Shown here piece after piece: positions 17,496-25,993 of a stretch of 64,000 nt of DNA (its first letter is position 1; the number at the start of each line of letters is the position of its first letter). The notes under the pieces were generated by a model that had not been told where the DNA came from, ran no database searches, and worked only from the letters and a program-made list of their open reading frames with translations. Both the position numbers and the translations under genes were made by a program. The stretch spans positions 160,466 through 224,465 of the forward strand of contig NZ_LBIC01000010.1 of the NCBI RefSeq assembly GCF_001005725.1. The letters are read 5' to 3'. The stretch is from Sphingobium chungbukense (GTDB lineage: Bacteria > Pseudomonadota > Alphaproteobacteria > Sphingomonadales > Sphingomonadaceae).

Positions 17496-18113
17496 TTAGA
17501 AGCCCAGCGAACCCTGGCGCGGCGATGCCATTCCTGCTGGGCGGTTTACCTGCAGCAGCTTCTGCGCCAGCGGCGAGAGCGTGTAGACCGCTTGGCGCTG
17601 AGCGCCGCGATTGTGATGATCGACCCGATAGCCTTGATAGTGGCGGCGCAGAATACCCGCCCGGACGAGGTCCGACACCGCCCGGCTCACATTGGTCTTT
17701 CCGGAAGCCCGCACTCGTTCCCGTACCTCGACGTCAACGATCCTTTCCGCTTCTACCGGATCCTGCGGAAGGATGCCCGCCGTCTCCATCTCCTCGCGCA
17801 CGCGCGCGGCCAGAGCCAGGCGGCGAGGATAGCTGCTGCCCATGGGAGCGAGCGCATCGCACAACCACTCGCGAATGGGCGTGGCACTTCCGCCGTGAAC
17901 AACGAGTGGTCCGGCACTGCCATTGGGCCCGGCAATCTTCGCGATAAGGTCGAGGATCATATATGCGTAGCGCGGCCGCGACGAACTTTGCGAGAGCAAC
18001 TCGACGAGGCCCGGCATGTCGAGCGGCCGTGCGTCACTTTCGGTCGTGAAGCGGGTTTGGAGCATGTCCAGAATCATGCACAAGCGGAACGAAAAGTGAA
18101 TCCCCCAATTCAC
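17496..18113 (-). CDS. Winged-helix-like putative DNA-binding protein
   Basis: A 205-aa protein of unknown family, with a GTG start at 18113 (an ATG at 18077 is also possible). The C-terminal part reads like a winged helix: VSRAVSDLVRAGILRRH as recognition region, then a wing RVDHHNRGAQRQAVYTLS. The N-terminal 120 residues look alpha/beta and unassigned. A perfect 11-base inverted repeat lies 25 bases upstream of the start, the expected place for an autoregulatory operator. Confidence 0.55.
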   Translation of the reverse strand: MNWGIHFSFRLCMILDMLQTRFTTESDARPLDMPGLVELLSQSSSRPRYAYMILDLIAKIAGPNGSAGPLVVHGGSATPIREWLCDALAPMGSSYPRRLALAARVREEMETAGILPQDPVEAERIVDVEVRERVRASGKTNVSRAVSDLVRAGILRRHYQGYRVDHHNRGAQRQAVYTLSPLAQKLLQVNRPAGMASPRQGSLGF

Positions 18114-18137
18114 CCGGAGTCCCCATTTGTCGGCTAT

Positions 18138-18163
18138 GACACTTTACCCGGCGGTAAAGTGTC
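18138..18163. promoter_or_regulatory. Perfect 11-bp inverted repeat, candidate operator
   Basis: GACACTTTACC and its exact complement GGTAAAGTGTC separated by CGGC. It lies between the end of the MFS gene (18203) and the start of the winged-helix gene (18113). No T-run follows on either strand, so an operator is likelier than a terminator. Confidence 0.6.
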
Positions 18164-18202
18164 ACTGGTGCCGCTTTAATGGCGGCATCATAACCGCCAT
18201 CC

Positions 18203-19408
18203 TTATCGGCCAAGCGCAACTTCCGACCGAAATGCGGGGAATGCCAACAGCCCGATGATGAGCTCGACCGCCAGGAACAAGCCGAAGGCAAGATTGAAGC
18301 CGGCCGGAATAAGCGCGCCGAACAACAGGCTCCCGAGACCGAAACCGATAAAGAGCGTGAAGACGTTGAGACCCATCGCCTGACCGGCACGAGGACCTCC
18401 GAGCGCCGTCACGATCCCGCCGAACAAGGGCTGCGTCATATCATAGCCAAGCGACAGCAACATCGTCACCAACGGCACGGCGATCAGCGGCGGCTCCGCC
18501 AGCAACAGTGCGACCGCTAACCCGCCCGCGAGCAGCCCGATCGGAATCAGGCGCGCGCGCCCCCACCGGTCGGCCGCCCGCCCGATGGCGGGACCGAAAA
18601 GGAAACCGGGAATGCCATAACCGAGCAGCGCAAGCCCGACCGTCGTGGGACTGATCGCGTAATGCTGCTCCAGATAGACGCCGAGCCAGGTGAAAACGCC
18701 GGAATGGAACATCGAGTTGAGGAAGACATAGCCATAGGTACGGCTTCCGCGCGCTGTGCCGACCAGCGCCTTGTAACCACGCAGCACATCGCCAAGACCC
18801 CCCATCACCGGCTGCGCGGCGCCGGCAATCAACGGACGGCTCGGCCAGAGGACGAACAGGATCGCCACCCCGGCAAGCCCCACCAGCAGGAACAGCCCCT
18901 GCCAACCGAGCGCCGGCACCACCAACGCCCCGAGCGGTGCCCCGAACGCCATGCCGCCCGCCATCGCGCCGAATATCCACCCCAGTGCCCTTCCGCGCTG
19001 CTCATAGGGATAGAGCCGACCGACCAGCGCCAGAGCCAGCGGTACGACCCCGCTCGCGCCGATGCCCGTGAGCAGCCGCCACAACGCCAGCTGCTCGATC
19101 GACCGCGCCGATGCGGTCGCGATCGTCAGGACCGCGAACGCGGCGAGCGACGCATACATCACCTTGTGGATTCCGATCCGGTCCGCGAGCAGGCCGTAAG
19201 CGAGCGTCGCGATCCCGTAAGGGATCAGGTAGGCGGGGACGATCAGCCCTGTCGCCGCTACCGGCGCATGAAATCGAACCGACAGCGTCGGGATGATCGG
19301 CGCGACCATATAGGCCTGGAAGAAAATGATGAACGTCGCCAAGGCCAGAAGGCGCAGCAGTCGTTCGCGCCCATGATCGGACGGGGAGCCCATTGCGGCC
19401 TGGATCAT
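18203..19408 (-). CDS. MFS transporter (last gene of the dgoA-dapA operon)
   Basis: A 401-aa major facilitator with about 12 membrane helices. The ATG at 19408 overlaps the dioxygenase stop (ATGA). The MFS signature between helices 2 and 3 reads GLLADRIGIHKV and the second-half copy reads GRAADRWGRARL. The family resembles drug/metabolite exporters (AraJ/NepI-like) more than sugar importers. The substrate is unknown. Co-transcription with a PhyH-type oxygenase and an aldolase could mean export of a modified metabolite. Confidence 0.85.
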   Translation of the reverse strand: MIQAAMGSPSDHGRERLLRLLALATFIIFFQAYMVAPIIPTLSVRFHAPVAATGLIVPAYLIPYGIATLAYGLLADRIGIHKVMYASLAAFAVLTIATASARSIEQLALWRLLTGIGASGVVPLALALVGRLYPYEQRGRALGWIFGAMAGGMAFGAPLGALVVPALGWQGLFLLVGLAGVAILFVLWPSRPLIAGAAQPVMGGLGDVLRGYKALVGTARGSRTYGYVFLNSMFHSGVFTWLGVYLEQHYAISPTTVGLALLGYGIPGFLFGPAIGRAADRWGRARLIPIGLLAGGLAVALLLAEPPLIAVPLVTMLLSLGYDMTQPLFGGIVTALGGPRAGQAMGLNVFTLFIGFGLGSLLFGALIPAGFNLAFGLFLAVELIIGLLAFPAFRSEVALGR

Positions 19409-20337
19409 ATGTCGGTGTCTTTCATGGAAATCGCTGGCGGCCGAGCGCCGTCGAACCGCATGACCGGATCGCATCCGAGAAGGTGATGGAGCGGCATGTC
19501 GTCGCTGACGCGCCGAAACAGTCCGGGAGACTGCCAGCGGGCATGGCCATCGACATTGGGCGCTCCCCTGCCCGCCAGCAGGTCGTCGATCCAGATCGTG
19601 CGGGTTTCAAGCGAGATCCGCGTCAAGCCGGTCCTGTTGCCCACGCCCGCATGGGCATGGGCACTGGAAAAGGCGATCACGGTGCCAGGCTCGATGACGA
19701 CAGGAGCGGCTTTCCAACCCAACATCTCCTCCGCGAGATGAGGGATCGCCTGGTCGGCATCGACCGCGTTGCGGCCGAGCGCGTGAGAACGCTCCAGCAC
19801 CGCCTTCAGGTCGAAATCCGCGCTCGTGTTGCGGACCGGCCGATCCCAGAGTTCCGGGAAGAAGGCGAAGGTGCGGCCGGCGGTGATCGGATAGACCGGC
19901 GCCCACCAGTTGGTCTGTGCATAGAGGTTCGAGCCCCATGTGTCGCGATGGAACGCGATCGTCGCCGTGGTGCGCTCGCGGGGCGCTTCGACCGGTGCGT
20001 CATGATGGGGCTGGAATCGCAGGTGGAGACGGTCGCGCGCGAGGCGATCCGGAGCGCAACCCGCCGCCTCGAACAGGTCGCGCCATAGATCGCGGACCTC
20101 GCGCGAGCCGCTGAAGGCCTTTTCGCATCGGGCGAGCATCTCTACCTGACCGGCCTGATCGAAATGACGATGGATAAGCGGCGGCTCGAACGGGTGAAGC
20201 TCCGCCTCAAGCAGCTCGCGCGTGAAGGCAATCAAGGTGGATGCTGCGGCGAGGCGTTCGAACTTGAAGATCTCGCCGCGGTAGATTCCCGTGTGGAAGG
20301 CGATAGGGTCGAACGGTGGGTTCGCTACCGTGTACAT
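19405..20337 (-). CDS. Phytanoyl-CoA dioxygenase-like Fe(II)/2-oxoglutarate oxygenase
   Basis: A 310-aa protein of the PhyH superfamily. A probable iron-binding HxD sits in IAFHRDTWGS. The distal His is in SSAHAHAGVG, followed by the 2-oxoglutarate Arg in TGLTRISLETR. Members hydroxylate or halogenate small molecules, and the substrate cannot be read from sequence. It follows the HAD phosphatase by 36 bases and overlaps the MFS gene. Confidence 0.75.
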   Translation of the reverse strand: MYTVANPPFDPIAFHTGIYRGEIFKFERLAAASTLIAFTRELLEAELHPFEPPLIHRHFDQAGQVEMLARCEKAFSGSREVRDLWRDLFEAAGCAPDRLARDRLHLRFQPHHDAPVEAPRERTTATIAFHRDTWGSNLYAQTNWWAPVYPITAGRTFAFFPELWDRPVRNTSADFDLKAVLERSHALGRNAVDADQAIPHLAEEMLGWKAAPVVIEPGTVIAFSSAHAHAGVGNRTGLTRISLETRTIWIDDLLAGRGAPNVDGHARWQSPGLFRRVSDDMPLHHLLGCDPVMRFDGARPPAISMKDTDI

Positions 20338-20373
20338 GGCGGCTGTCTGTCCATTGGTATGGCACCGGCGGCC

Positions 20374-21090
20374 TCAGAGCGCTGCCAGCGCATCGGGCAA
20401 ATCCGAAAAGGCCTTGAGCACCTGTGCTGGCGCCGCGTCCGCTAAAGCCTGGCCTCCCTCCTCCATGTTCATCAGGAGACAGGGCACGCCGGCCGCGCGC
20501 GCGGTCATCAGATCGACCTTCGTGTCGCCGACGAAGGCCGCCGAACCTCCACCCGCCTGGCGAATGGCTTCCAGCAAGGGCGCGGGGTCGGGCTTGCGCA
20601 CGGGAAGCATATCGCCGCAGATCACGGGGGCGAACCGGCCCTCCCACCCCATCGCCGCAAGGAACGGATGGGTCAGATATTCGAGCTTGTTGGTGCAGAT
20701 GGCGAGGCGAACGCCATCGGCCTCGAGTATCGAGAGCGCCCTGTCCACGCCCGGCCAGGGCCGACTGCGATCGGCAAAATGCACCTCGTAATGAGCGACG
20801 AATAGCGCGAACCCTTCATCGAAGATCGCCTCGCTGATCGGGCCGGTCATTCCCAACGCCCGCCGGGTCAGCATCCCAAGACCATCGCCGAGCATCGCGC
20901 GGACGTCACCGACCGTCAGCGCCCGTCGCCCGAGTGCGCGCAGCATGACGTTGACCGCATCGGTGAGATCCGGCGCCGTGTCGGCAAGCGTGCCGTCGAG
21001 ATCGAAGACGACCGTCCGCATCCGAAACCGACAGGCCGGTTCGCCAAAACTAGTGCCGTCCAGCGGCCCGATGGGCTCGTCAGCCGTCAT
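20374..21090 (-). CDS. HAD hydrolase, phosphoglycolate-phosphatase-like
   Basis: A 238-aa haloacid-dehalogenase-type phosphatase. The ATG at 21090 overlaps dapA (ATGA). Motif I is VVFDLDGTLADT, motif II is the Thr in AICTNK, motif III is the Lys in VRKPDP, and motif IV is FVGDTKVD. The helical cap between motifs I and II is of the Gph/PGP type. Possible substrates are 2-phosphoglycolate or the phosphate on a sugar acid from the neighbouring aldolase. The substrate is inference only. Confidence 0.82.
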   Translation of the reverse strand: MTADEPIGPLDGTSFGEPACRFRMRTVVFDLDGTLADTAPDLTDAVNVMLRALGRRALTVGDVRAMLGDGLGMLTRRALGMTGPISEAIFDEGFALFVAHYEVHFADRSRPWPGVDRALSILEADGVRLAICTNKLEYLTHPFLAAMGWEGRFAPVICGDMLPVRKPDPAPLLEAIRQAGGGSAAFVGDTKVDLMTARAAGVPCLLMNMEEGGQALADAAPAQVLKAFSDLPDALAAL

Positions 21091-22037
21091 ACGACATAGT
21101 CCAGCGCTTCCTCCTCCATTCCCTCGATCGCAAGACGGAGCGCCGCCCCGACATGGGCGCGGTTCGCGATGCTGAGCGGCGTGAGCGGCAGGCGGTGGTG
21201 CGGCGAGAGGCGGCCCAGCTCGCCCAGCGCCCATTTGACGGGAATGGGATTGGATTCGACGAACAGCGCCTTGTTGAGCGGCGCGATCACGCGGCTGATC
21301 CAACGCACGGTTGCAGCATCGCCGATGCGCGCTGCTGCGCAGAGCCTGCGCATGGTCGCCGGAATGACATTGGCCGTGACCGAGATATTGCCATGCGCGC
21401 CGTGCAGCATCAGAGCCGCAGCGGTTTCATCATCGCCGCTGTAGATCACGAATGTCTCGGGAACACGCCTGAGCAGCGCGATGCCGCGGCCAATATCGCC
21501 GGTCGCATCTTTGAGACCGGCGATATTGGGGATCTCGGCCAGCCTCAACACCGTCTCGTCGGCAAGGTCGGTGATGGTGCGGCCGGGCACGTTATAGAGA
21601 ATGAACGGAAGATCGACCGCCTCGGCAATGGCACGGAAATGCGCGTATAGTCCGTCTTGCGTCGGCTTGTTGTAATAAGGCACGACGGAAAGCGCGGCGT
21701 CGACGCCAGCCTCCTTCGCGGCTTCCGCCAGCTCGATCGCCGCCGCAGTCGCGTTGGAGCCAACCCCGCCGATGATCGGGATACGGCCTGCGGCATGGAC
21801 GACCGCCGCGCGGATGACGGCCATATGCTCGTCCATCGTCATGGTCGCGGCCTCGCCGGTCGATCCCATGACAACAAGGGCGTCCGTCCCCTCCTCGATA
21901 TGCCAGTCGATCAACGATCGGAACGACTCCCAGTCCAGACTGCCGTCCGCGTGGAGCGGCGTCGCCAGGGCTGGAATACTACCCGAAGGCAGGGCGGAAC
22001 GCCCATCGACCGGGAGGACTCTCGCACTTCCATCCAT
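21087..22037 (-). CDS. dapA: Dihydrodipicolinate synthase paralog (DapA)
   Basis: A 316-aa lysine-type (class I) aldolase that condenses pyruvate with aspartate semialdehyde in lysine synthesis. The start ATG at 22037 has TAGGAG upstream. Family motifs are the GSTGEAATM loop, VVPYYNKPTQ, FILYNVPGRT with the substrate-binding Arg, and the Schiff-base Lys in GLKDATGD (K176). These fit true DapA better than the related N-acetylneuraminate or KDG aldolases. It begins 10 bases after the dgoA-like gene. A housekeeping dapA should exist elsewhere, so this is probably a specialised copy. Confidence 0.88.
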   Translation of the reverse strand: MDGSARVLPVDGRSALPSGSIPALATPLHADGSLDWESFRSLIDWHIEEGTDALVVMGSTGEAATMTMDEHMAVIRAAVVHAAGRIPIIGGVGSNATAAAIELAEAAKEAGVDAALSVVPYYNKPTQDGLYAHFRAIAEAVDLPFILYNVPGRTITDLADETVLRLAEIPNIAGLKDATGDIGRGIALLRRVPETFVIYSGDDETAAALMLHGAHGNISVTANVIPATMRRLCAAARIGDAATVRWISRVIAPLNKALFVESNPIPVKWALGELGRLSPHHRLPLTPLSIANRAHVGAALRLAIEGMEEEALDYVV

Positions 22038-22047
22038 CGTCGATCTC

Positions 22048-22698
22048 CTATCCGGCCTGTGTGGCACGCCAGGCAGCCACATAGGCATGCGCGCGCTCGC
22101 GCACCTCATCGAGGCTCCGTCCCGGCGCATAGAGCTTGCCGCCAGTCCCGAACCCGCTCGCGCCGGCCGCGACATAGTCGGCCATCGTCTCCGGCTCGAT
22201 GCCGCCGGTCGGGAAAAGCGGAATCTCCTTCGCGAAGACCGCGCGCCATGCCTTGAGCGCGGCAGGAGGGAAGGTGTCCGCAGGAAAAACCTTCAGACCA
22301 TCTGCGCCCGCCGCAAGCGAGGCGAATGCCTCGGTCGGCGTCGCGACGCCCGGGAAGCAGACAAGGCCGGCCCAGTGCGCCGCGCGCACCACCTCGAGGT
22401 CGGCGTGCGGCATCACGATGAGGCCGCCGCCCGCATCCTGCACCTTCTTCACATCCAGCGGGTTCAGGACCGTGCCGGCACCGATCAGAGCGTCGCTGCC
22501 GAAGCGGCGCGTGAGGCGGCGAATGCTTTCGTAGGGGTCGGGCGAATTAAGCGGCACTTCGATCAGTTTGAACCCGGCCTCGACCAGAACCTCGCCCACC
22601 GGCTCTGCCTCATCCGGCGTGATCCAGCGCAGCACAGCGACCAGCGGCATGCTCTTGAGCGCGCCCGCGAGGACGGTCTTGGGGGTCAGATCGGTCAT
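22048..22698 (-). CDS. dgoA: KDPG/KDPGal-type 2-keto-3-deoxy aldolase (DgoA-like)
   Basis: A 216-aa class I aldolase that splits 2-keto-3-deoxy-6-phospho sugar acids to pyruvate and glyceraldehyde 3-phosphate. Motifs are VLRWITPDEA, EVPLNSPDPYESI (LNSP is typical of the phosphogalactonate branch) and IGAGTVL. The Schiff-base Lys is in GLKVFPADTF and the phosphate-binding segment is PTGGI. The ATG at 22698 has GAAGGA upstream. It is the first gene of the leftward operon, downstream of the repeated half-sites. Confidence 0.88.
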   Translation of the reverse strand: MTDLTPKTVLAGALKSMPLVAVLRWITPDEAEPVGEVLVEAGFKLIEVPLNSPDPYESIRRLTRRFGSDALIGAGTVLNPLDVKKVQDAGGGLIVMPHADLEVVRAAHWAGLVCFPGVATPTEAFASLAAGADGLKVFPADTFPPAALKAWRAVFAKEIPLFPTGGIEPETMADYVAAGASGFGTGGKLYAPGRSLDEVRERAHAYVAAWRATQAG

Positions 22699-23085
22699 GA
22701 GCGCTTCCTTCAATGTATGGCTATGAACAACGTGTATGCTTCAAACCCAAGCTGGGCTACGCAGTGTATGGCTGCCTGATTTCGGCCTTCTTCTGACAGA
22801 ATTAACCGTTGCAGCATGGTGGCCGCCCATAAAATTGCACTAAGTAGGGGTTGATGCAAGCCATATCGTATGGCTATTAGGCATACACAAGGAGCGCACT
22901 CGTCTTTGCCGAGTCGGATCTGCCGTACCTGCGTAGCGGGACGGTTCGACGCGCCCCGAACGAAAAGGCGTGATCGAAAGGAGCGCAGCGTTGACGGTTG
23001 GGATTTTCATGCCCGGCGCCGGGCATCTTGCCTGGCGGATGGGCCTTGTGCCGGATGCCGGCGCTCCCAGTGGGGAGCTCTGAGC
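22699..23085. promoter_or_regulatory. Divergent control region with six TATGGCT-type half-sites
   Basis: Half-sites on the plus strand are TGTATGGCT (22714-22722), TGTATGCT (22733-22740), TGTATGGCT (22765-22773) and CGTATGGCT (22867-22875). Inverted copies are AGCCATATC (22859-22867) and AGGCATACA (22879-22887). Thus AGCCATATCGTATGGCT is a 7-bp perfect palindrome that shares its right arm with a second palindrome. A possible cyoA promoter, TTGATG (22851) and TATTAG (22875), spans it. The left three sites face the dgoA start. The binding protein is probably the MocR regulator at 32097-33488. That link is inference. Confidence 0.7.
23009..23026 (+). other. 18-bp perfect palindrome in the cyoA leader
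   Basis: ATGCCCGGC followed directly by GCCGGGCAT. It lies 60 bases before the cyoA start within a leader of about 200 bases. In RNA it forms a strong stem. It is not followed by a T-run. Possible roles are an mRNA stabiliser, translational control element or dimeric-protein site. Confidence 0.5.
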
Positions 23086-24015
23086 ATGAACCGACTTTTG
23101 TCATCGGCGCGAACGCTCGCGCCCCTCGCAGCGCTCTTCCTGCTTGCCGGGTGCGACGACTATGCGCTGCTGTTTCCCAAGGGCGATATCGGGCTCCAAG
23201 AGCGCAGCCTGATCCTGATCGCCCTCGGCATCATGCTCGCGGTAGTGATTCCGGTCATCATCCTGACCCTGGTGTTCGCCTGGCGCTATCGCGCCTCCAA
23301 CACCAACGCGACCTATGCGCCGAAATGGGCGCACTCCAACGGGATCGAGTTCGTCATCTGGACGATCCCCTGCCTCATCGTCCTGTTCCTCGCAGTGATG
23401 ATCTGGCAGACGACGCACAAGCTCGATCCCTATCAGCCACTGGAATCCAAAGTTCCTCCGGTCCGGGTCGAGGTCGTCGCGCTCAACTGGAAGTGGCTCT
23501 TCATCTACCCCGACTATGGGATCGCCACGGTGAACGAGCTGCCGATCCCTGCCGGCACGCCGATCAACTTCAAGCTCACCGCTGATTCGATTATGAACAG
23601 CTTCTTCATCCCGCACCTGGGCAGTCAGGTCTACGCGATGGGCGGGATGCAAACGCAACTTCACCTGATCGCGGACCAGCCCGGCATCTATCCCGGTCGC
23701 TCCTCCGCCTATAGCGGTTCCGGCTTCTCGGACATGCACTTCAAGGCCGTCGCTACCGACCGCGCGACCTTCGACGCCTGGGTTCGCAAGGTGCAGCATT
23801 CGCAGCTGGTTCTCGACAAGGCGAGCTACACCGAGCTTGCCAAGCCCAGCATCAAGAATGCGCCCACCACCTACGCCCGCGTCGATCCGAAGCTGTTCGA
23901 CGACATCGTGAACCAATATATGCCTGCGATGACGCATCCGACCCACGACATGGCCAAGATGGCCATGGTCGAGGGGCCGATGTGCGGCCCGCAGCGCGCC
24001 AAGTCTGCGGAGTAA
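23086..24015 (+). CDS. cyoA: Cytochrome bo-type quinol oxidase subunit II (CyoA)
   Basis: A 309-aa membrane-anchored cupredoxin subunit of the proton-pumping ubiquinol oxidase. The ATG at 23086 begins a lipoprotein signal with lipobox LLAGC. Two membrane helices follow (about residues 43-65 and 83-105), then the cupredoxin domain with VVALNWKWLFIYPDYG and FFIPHLGSQVYAMGG. CuA ligands are absent, as expected for a quinol oxidase. A longer upstream frame from 22870 lies in the leader and lacks a signal peptide. It is the first gene of the rightward operon. Confidence 0.95.
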   Translation: MNRLLSSARTLAPLAALFLLAGCDDYALLFPKGDIGLQERSLILIALGIMLAVVIPVIILTLVFAWRYRASNTNATYAPKWAHSNGIEFVIWTIPCLIVLFLAVMIWQTTHKLDPYQPLESKVPPVRVEVVALNWKWLFIYPDYGIATVNELPIPAGTPINFKLTADSIMNSFFIPHLGSQVYAMGGMQTQLHLIADQPGIYPGRSSAYSGSGFSDMHFKAVATDRATFDAWVRKVQHSQLVLDKASYTELAKPSIKNAPTTYARVDPKLFDDIVNQYMPAMTHPTHDMAKMAMVEGPMCGPQRAKSAE

Positions 24016-24020
24016 TTGCC

Positions 24021-25991
24021 ATGCTCGGAAAGCTGAGCCTGGACGCGATCCCGCTCCATGAGCCTATCATCATGGGGACGGGCGTCGTCGTCGCACTGGG
24101 GGGCCTCGTGGTCCTCGCCCTTCTCACCCGTTATCGCCTCTGGGGCTATCTCTGGAAGGAATGGATCACCTCGGTCGATCACAAGAAGATCGGCGTGATG
24201 TATTTCATCCTCGGCCTCGTCATGCTGCTGCGCGGCTTCGCCGACGCGATCATGATGCGCACCCAGCAGGCGATGGCCGCAGGCGGCGCCGAAGGCTATC
24301 TGCCGCCGCACCATTACGACCAGATCTTCACCGCCCACGGCGTGATCATGATCTTCTTCGTGGCGACGCCCTTCATCCTCGGCCTCATGAACGTCGTCGT
24401 GCCGCTGCAACTCGGCGCCCGCGACGTCGCGTTCCCGTTCGTCAACTCGCTGGGCTTCTGGCTGTCGGCGATGGGCGCGATACTCGTCATGATCTCGATG
24501 TGGGTGGGTGATTTCGCCGCCACCGGCTGGGTTGCTTATCCACCGCTATCGGAGCTGGGATATAGTCCAACCACAGGCGTCGACTATTTCATATGGTCGC
24601 TCCAGATATCGGGCCTTGGAACGACATTGGCCGGCGTCAACTTCGTCGCGACCATCTTCAAGATGCGCGCGCCGGGCATGAACCTGATGAAGATGCCAGT
24701 CTTCTGCTGGACCGCGCTCATCACCAACATCCTGATCGTCGCGATCTTCCCGGTGCTCACCGCCACGCTCGCGATGCTCGCAGCCGACCGTTACCTCGGC
24801 ATGCATTTCTTCACCAACGAGCTTGGTGGGAATGCGATGATGTACATCAACCTGATTTGGATCTGGGGCCACCCGGAAGTCTATGTCCTGATCCTGCCCT
24901 GCTTCGGCGTCTATTCCGAAGTCATCGCCACTTTCTCTGGCAAGCCGTTGTTCGGCTACAAGTCGATGGTCTACGCCACCTCGTCAATCGGCGTGCTCAG
25001 CTTCATGGTCTGGCTGCACCACTTCTTCACCATGGGCTCAGGCGCCAACGTCAATGCCTTTTTCGGCATCATGACGACGATCATCTCGATCCCGACCGGC
25101 GTGAAGCTCTTCAACTGGCTGTTCACCATGTATCGCGGCCGCATCCGCTTCCACTCGGCGACGCTGTGGACGATTGGCTTCATGGTCACTTTCGCGGTCG
25201 GCGGGATGACCGGCGTGCTGCTCGCCGTGCCCGGCGCGGACTTCGTGCTGCACAACTCGCTGTTCCTGGTCGCGCACTTCCATAACGTCATCATCGGCGG
25301 CGTGGTCTATGGCTGCCTTGCCGGCATGAGCTTCTGGTTCCCCAAGGTGTTCGGCTTCACGCTGAACGAATTCTGGGGGAAGGTCAGCTTCTGGTGCTGG
25401 CTGATCGGCTACTGGCTCGCCTTCACGCCGCTCTATGTCCTCGGCTTCATGGGCATGACGCGCCGCATGAACCATTACGACATGCCGGAGTGGCAGCCTT
25501 GGCTGCAGGTCGCGCTCGTCGGCGCCATCATCGTCGGCCTCGGCATCCTCGCGATCCTGATCCAGCTCTATGTCAGCATCCGCGACCGCGAACAGAACCG
25601 CGACGTGACCGGCGATCCCTGGGACGCGCGCAGCCTCGAATGGTCGCGCCCCTCGCCCGTGCCCTTCTACAACTTCGCTCATGTACCCGAGATCACCTCG
25701 CTCGAGCAGCATTGGGAGAACAAGGAAAAAGGCCGTGTCGAAGTGCGCCGCTACGAGGACATCCACATGCCGAAAAACACGGGAGCCGGCTTCCTTATCT
25801 CGGTCTGGAGTTTCATCCTGTGCTTCGCGCTTGTTTGGCACATGTGGCTGATCGCCGGAGCAAGCCTCGTCGCGACCATCATCACTTTCATCCTGCGCAC
25901 CTATGACCGCGACACAGACTATTGGGTCCCCGCGGACGAGGTCGCCCGCATCGAAGGCGCCTGGCACGCCTCGATGAAGGAGGCCGCATAA
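24021..25991 (+). CDS. cyoB: Cytochrome bo-type quinol oxidase subunit I (CyoB)
   Basis: A 656-aa haem-copper oxidase catalytic subunit. All metal ligands line up with E. coli CyoB numbering: H106 (low-spin haem, TAHGVIMIFF), H284 and Y288 (WGHPEVYVLI), H333/H334 (WLHHFF), H419 and H421 (AHFHNVI). Length is close to E. coli CyoB (663). Haem-copper oxidases of this class bind cyanide, so any tolerance role would need extra expression or altered affinity. The gene starts five bases after cyoA. Confidence 0.97.
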   Translation: MLGKLSLDAIPLHEPIIMGTGVVVALGGLVVLALLTRYRLWGYLWKEWITSVDHKKIGVMYFILGLVMLLRGFADAIMMRTQQAMAAGGAEGYLPPHHYDQIFTAHGVIMIFFVATPFILGLMNVVVPLQLGARDVAFPFVNSLGFWLSAMGAILVMISMWVGDFAATGWVAYPPLSELGYSPTTGVDYFIWSLQISGLGTTLAGVNFVATIFKMRAPGMNLMKMPVFCWTALITNILIVAIFPVLTATLAMLAADRYLGMHFFTNELGGNAMMYINLIWIWGHPEVYVLILPCFGVYSEVIATFSGKPLFGYKSMVYATSSIGVLSFMVWLHHFFTMGSGANVNAFFGIMTTIISIPTGVKLFNWLFTMYRGRIRFHSATLWTIGFMVTFAVGGMTGVLLAVPGADFVLHNSLFLVAHFHNVIIGGVVYGCLAGMSFWFPKVFGFTLNEFWGKVSFWCWLIGYWLAFTPLYVLGFMGMTRRMNHYDMPEWQPWLQVALVGAIIVGLGILAILIQLYVSIRDREQNRDVTGDPWDARSLEWSRPSPVPFYNFAHVPEITSLEQHWENKEKGRVEVRRYEDIHMPKNTGAGFLISVWSFILCFALVWHMWLIAGASLVATIITFILRTYDRDTDYWVPADEVARIEGAWHASMKEAA

Positions 25992-25993
25992 CC

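Noticed and set aside
22870..23085. N-terminal extension of CyoA from 22870
   Set aside because: It would put 72 non-hydrophobic residues ahead of a clear lipoprotein signal and would overlap the promoter palindromes.
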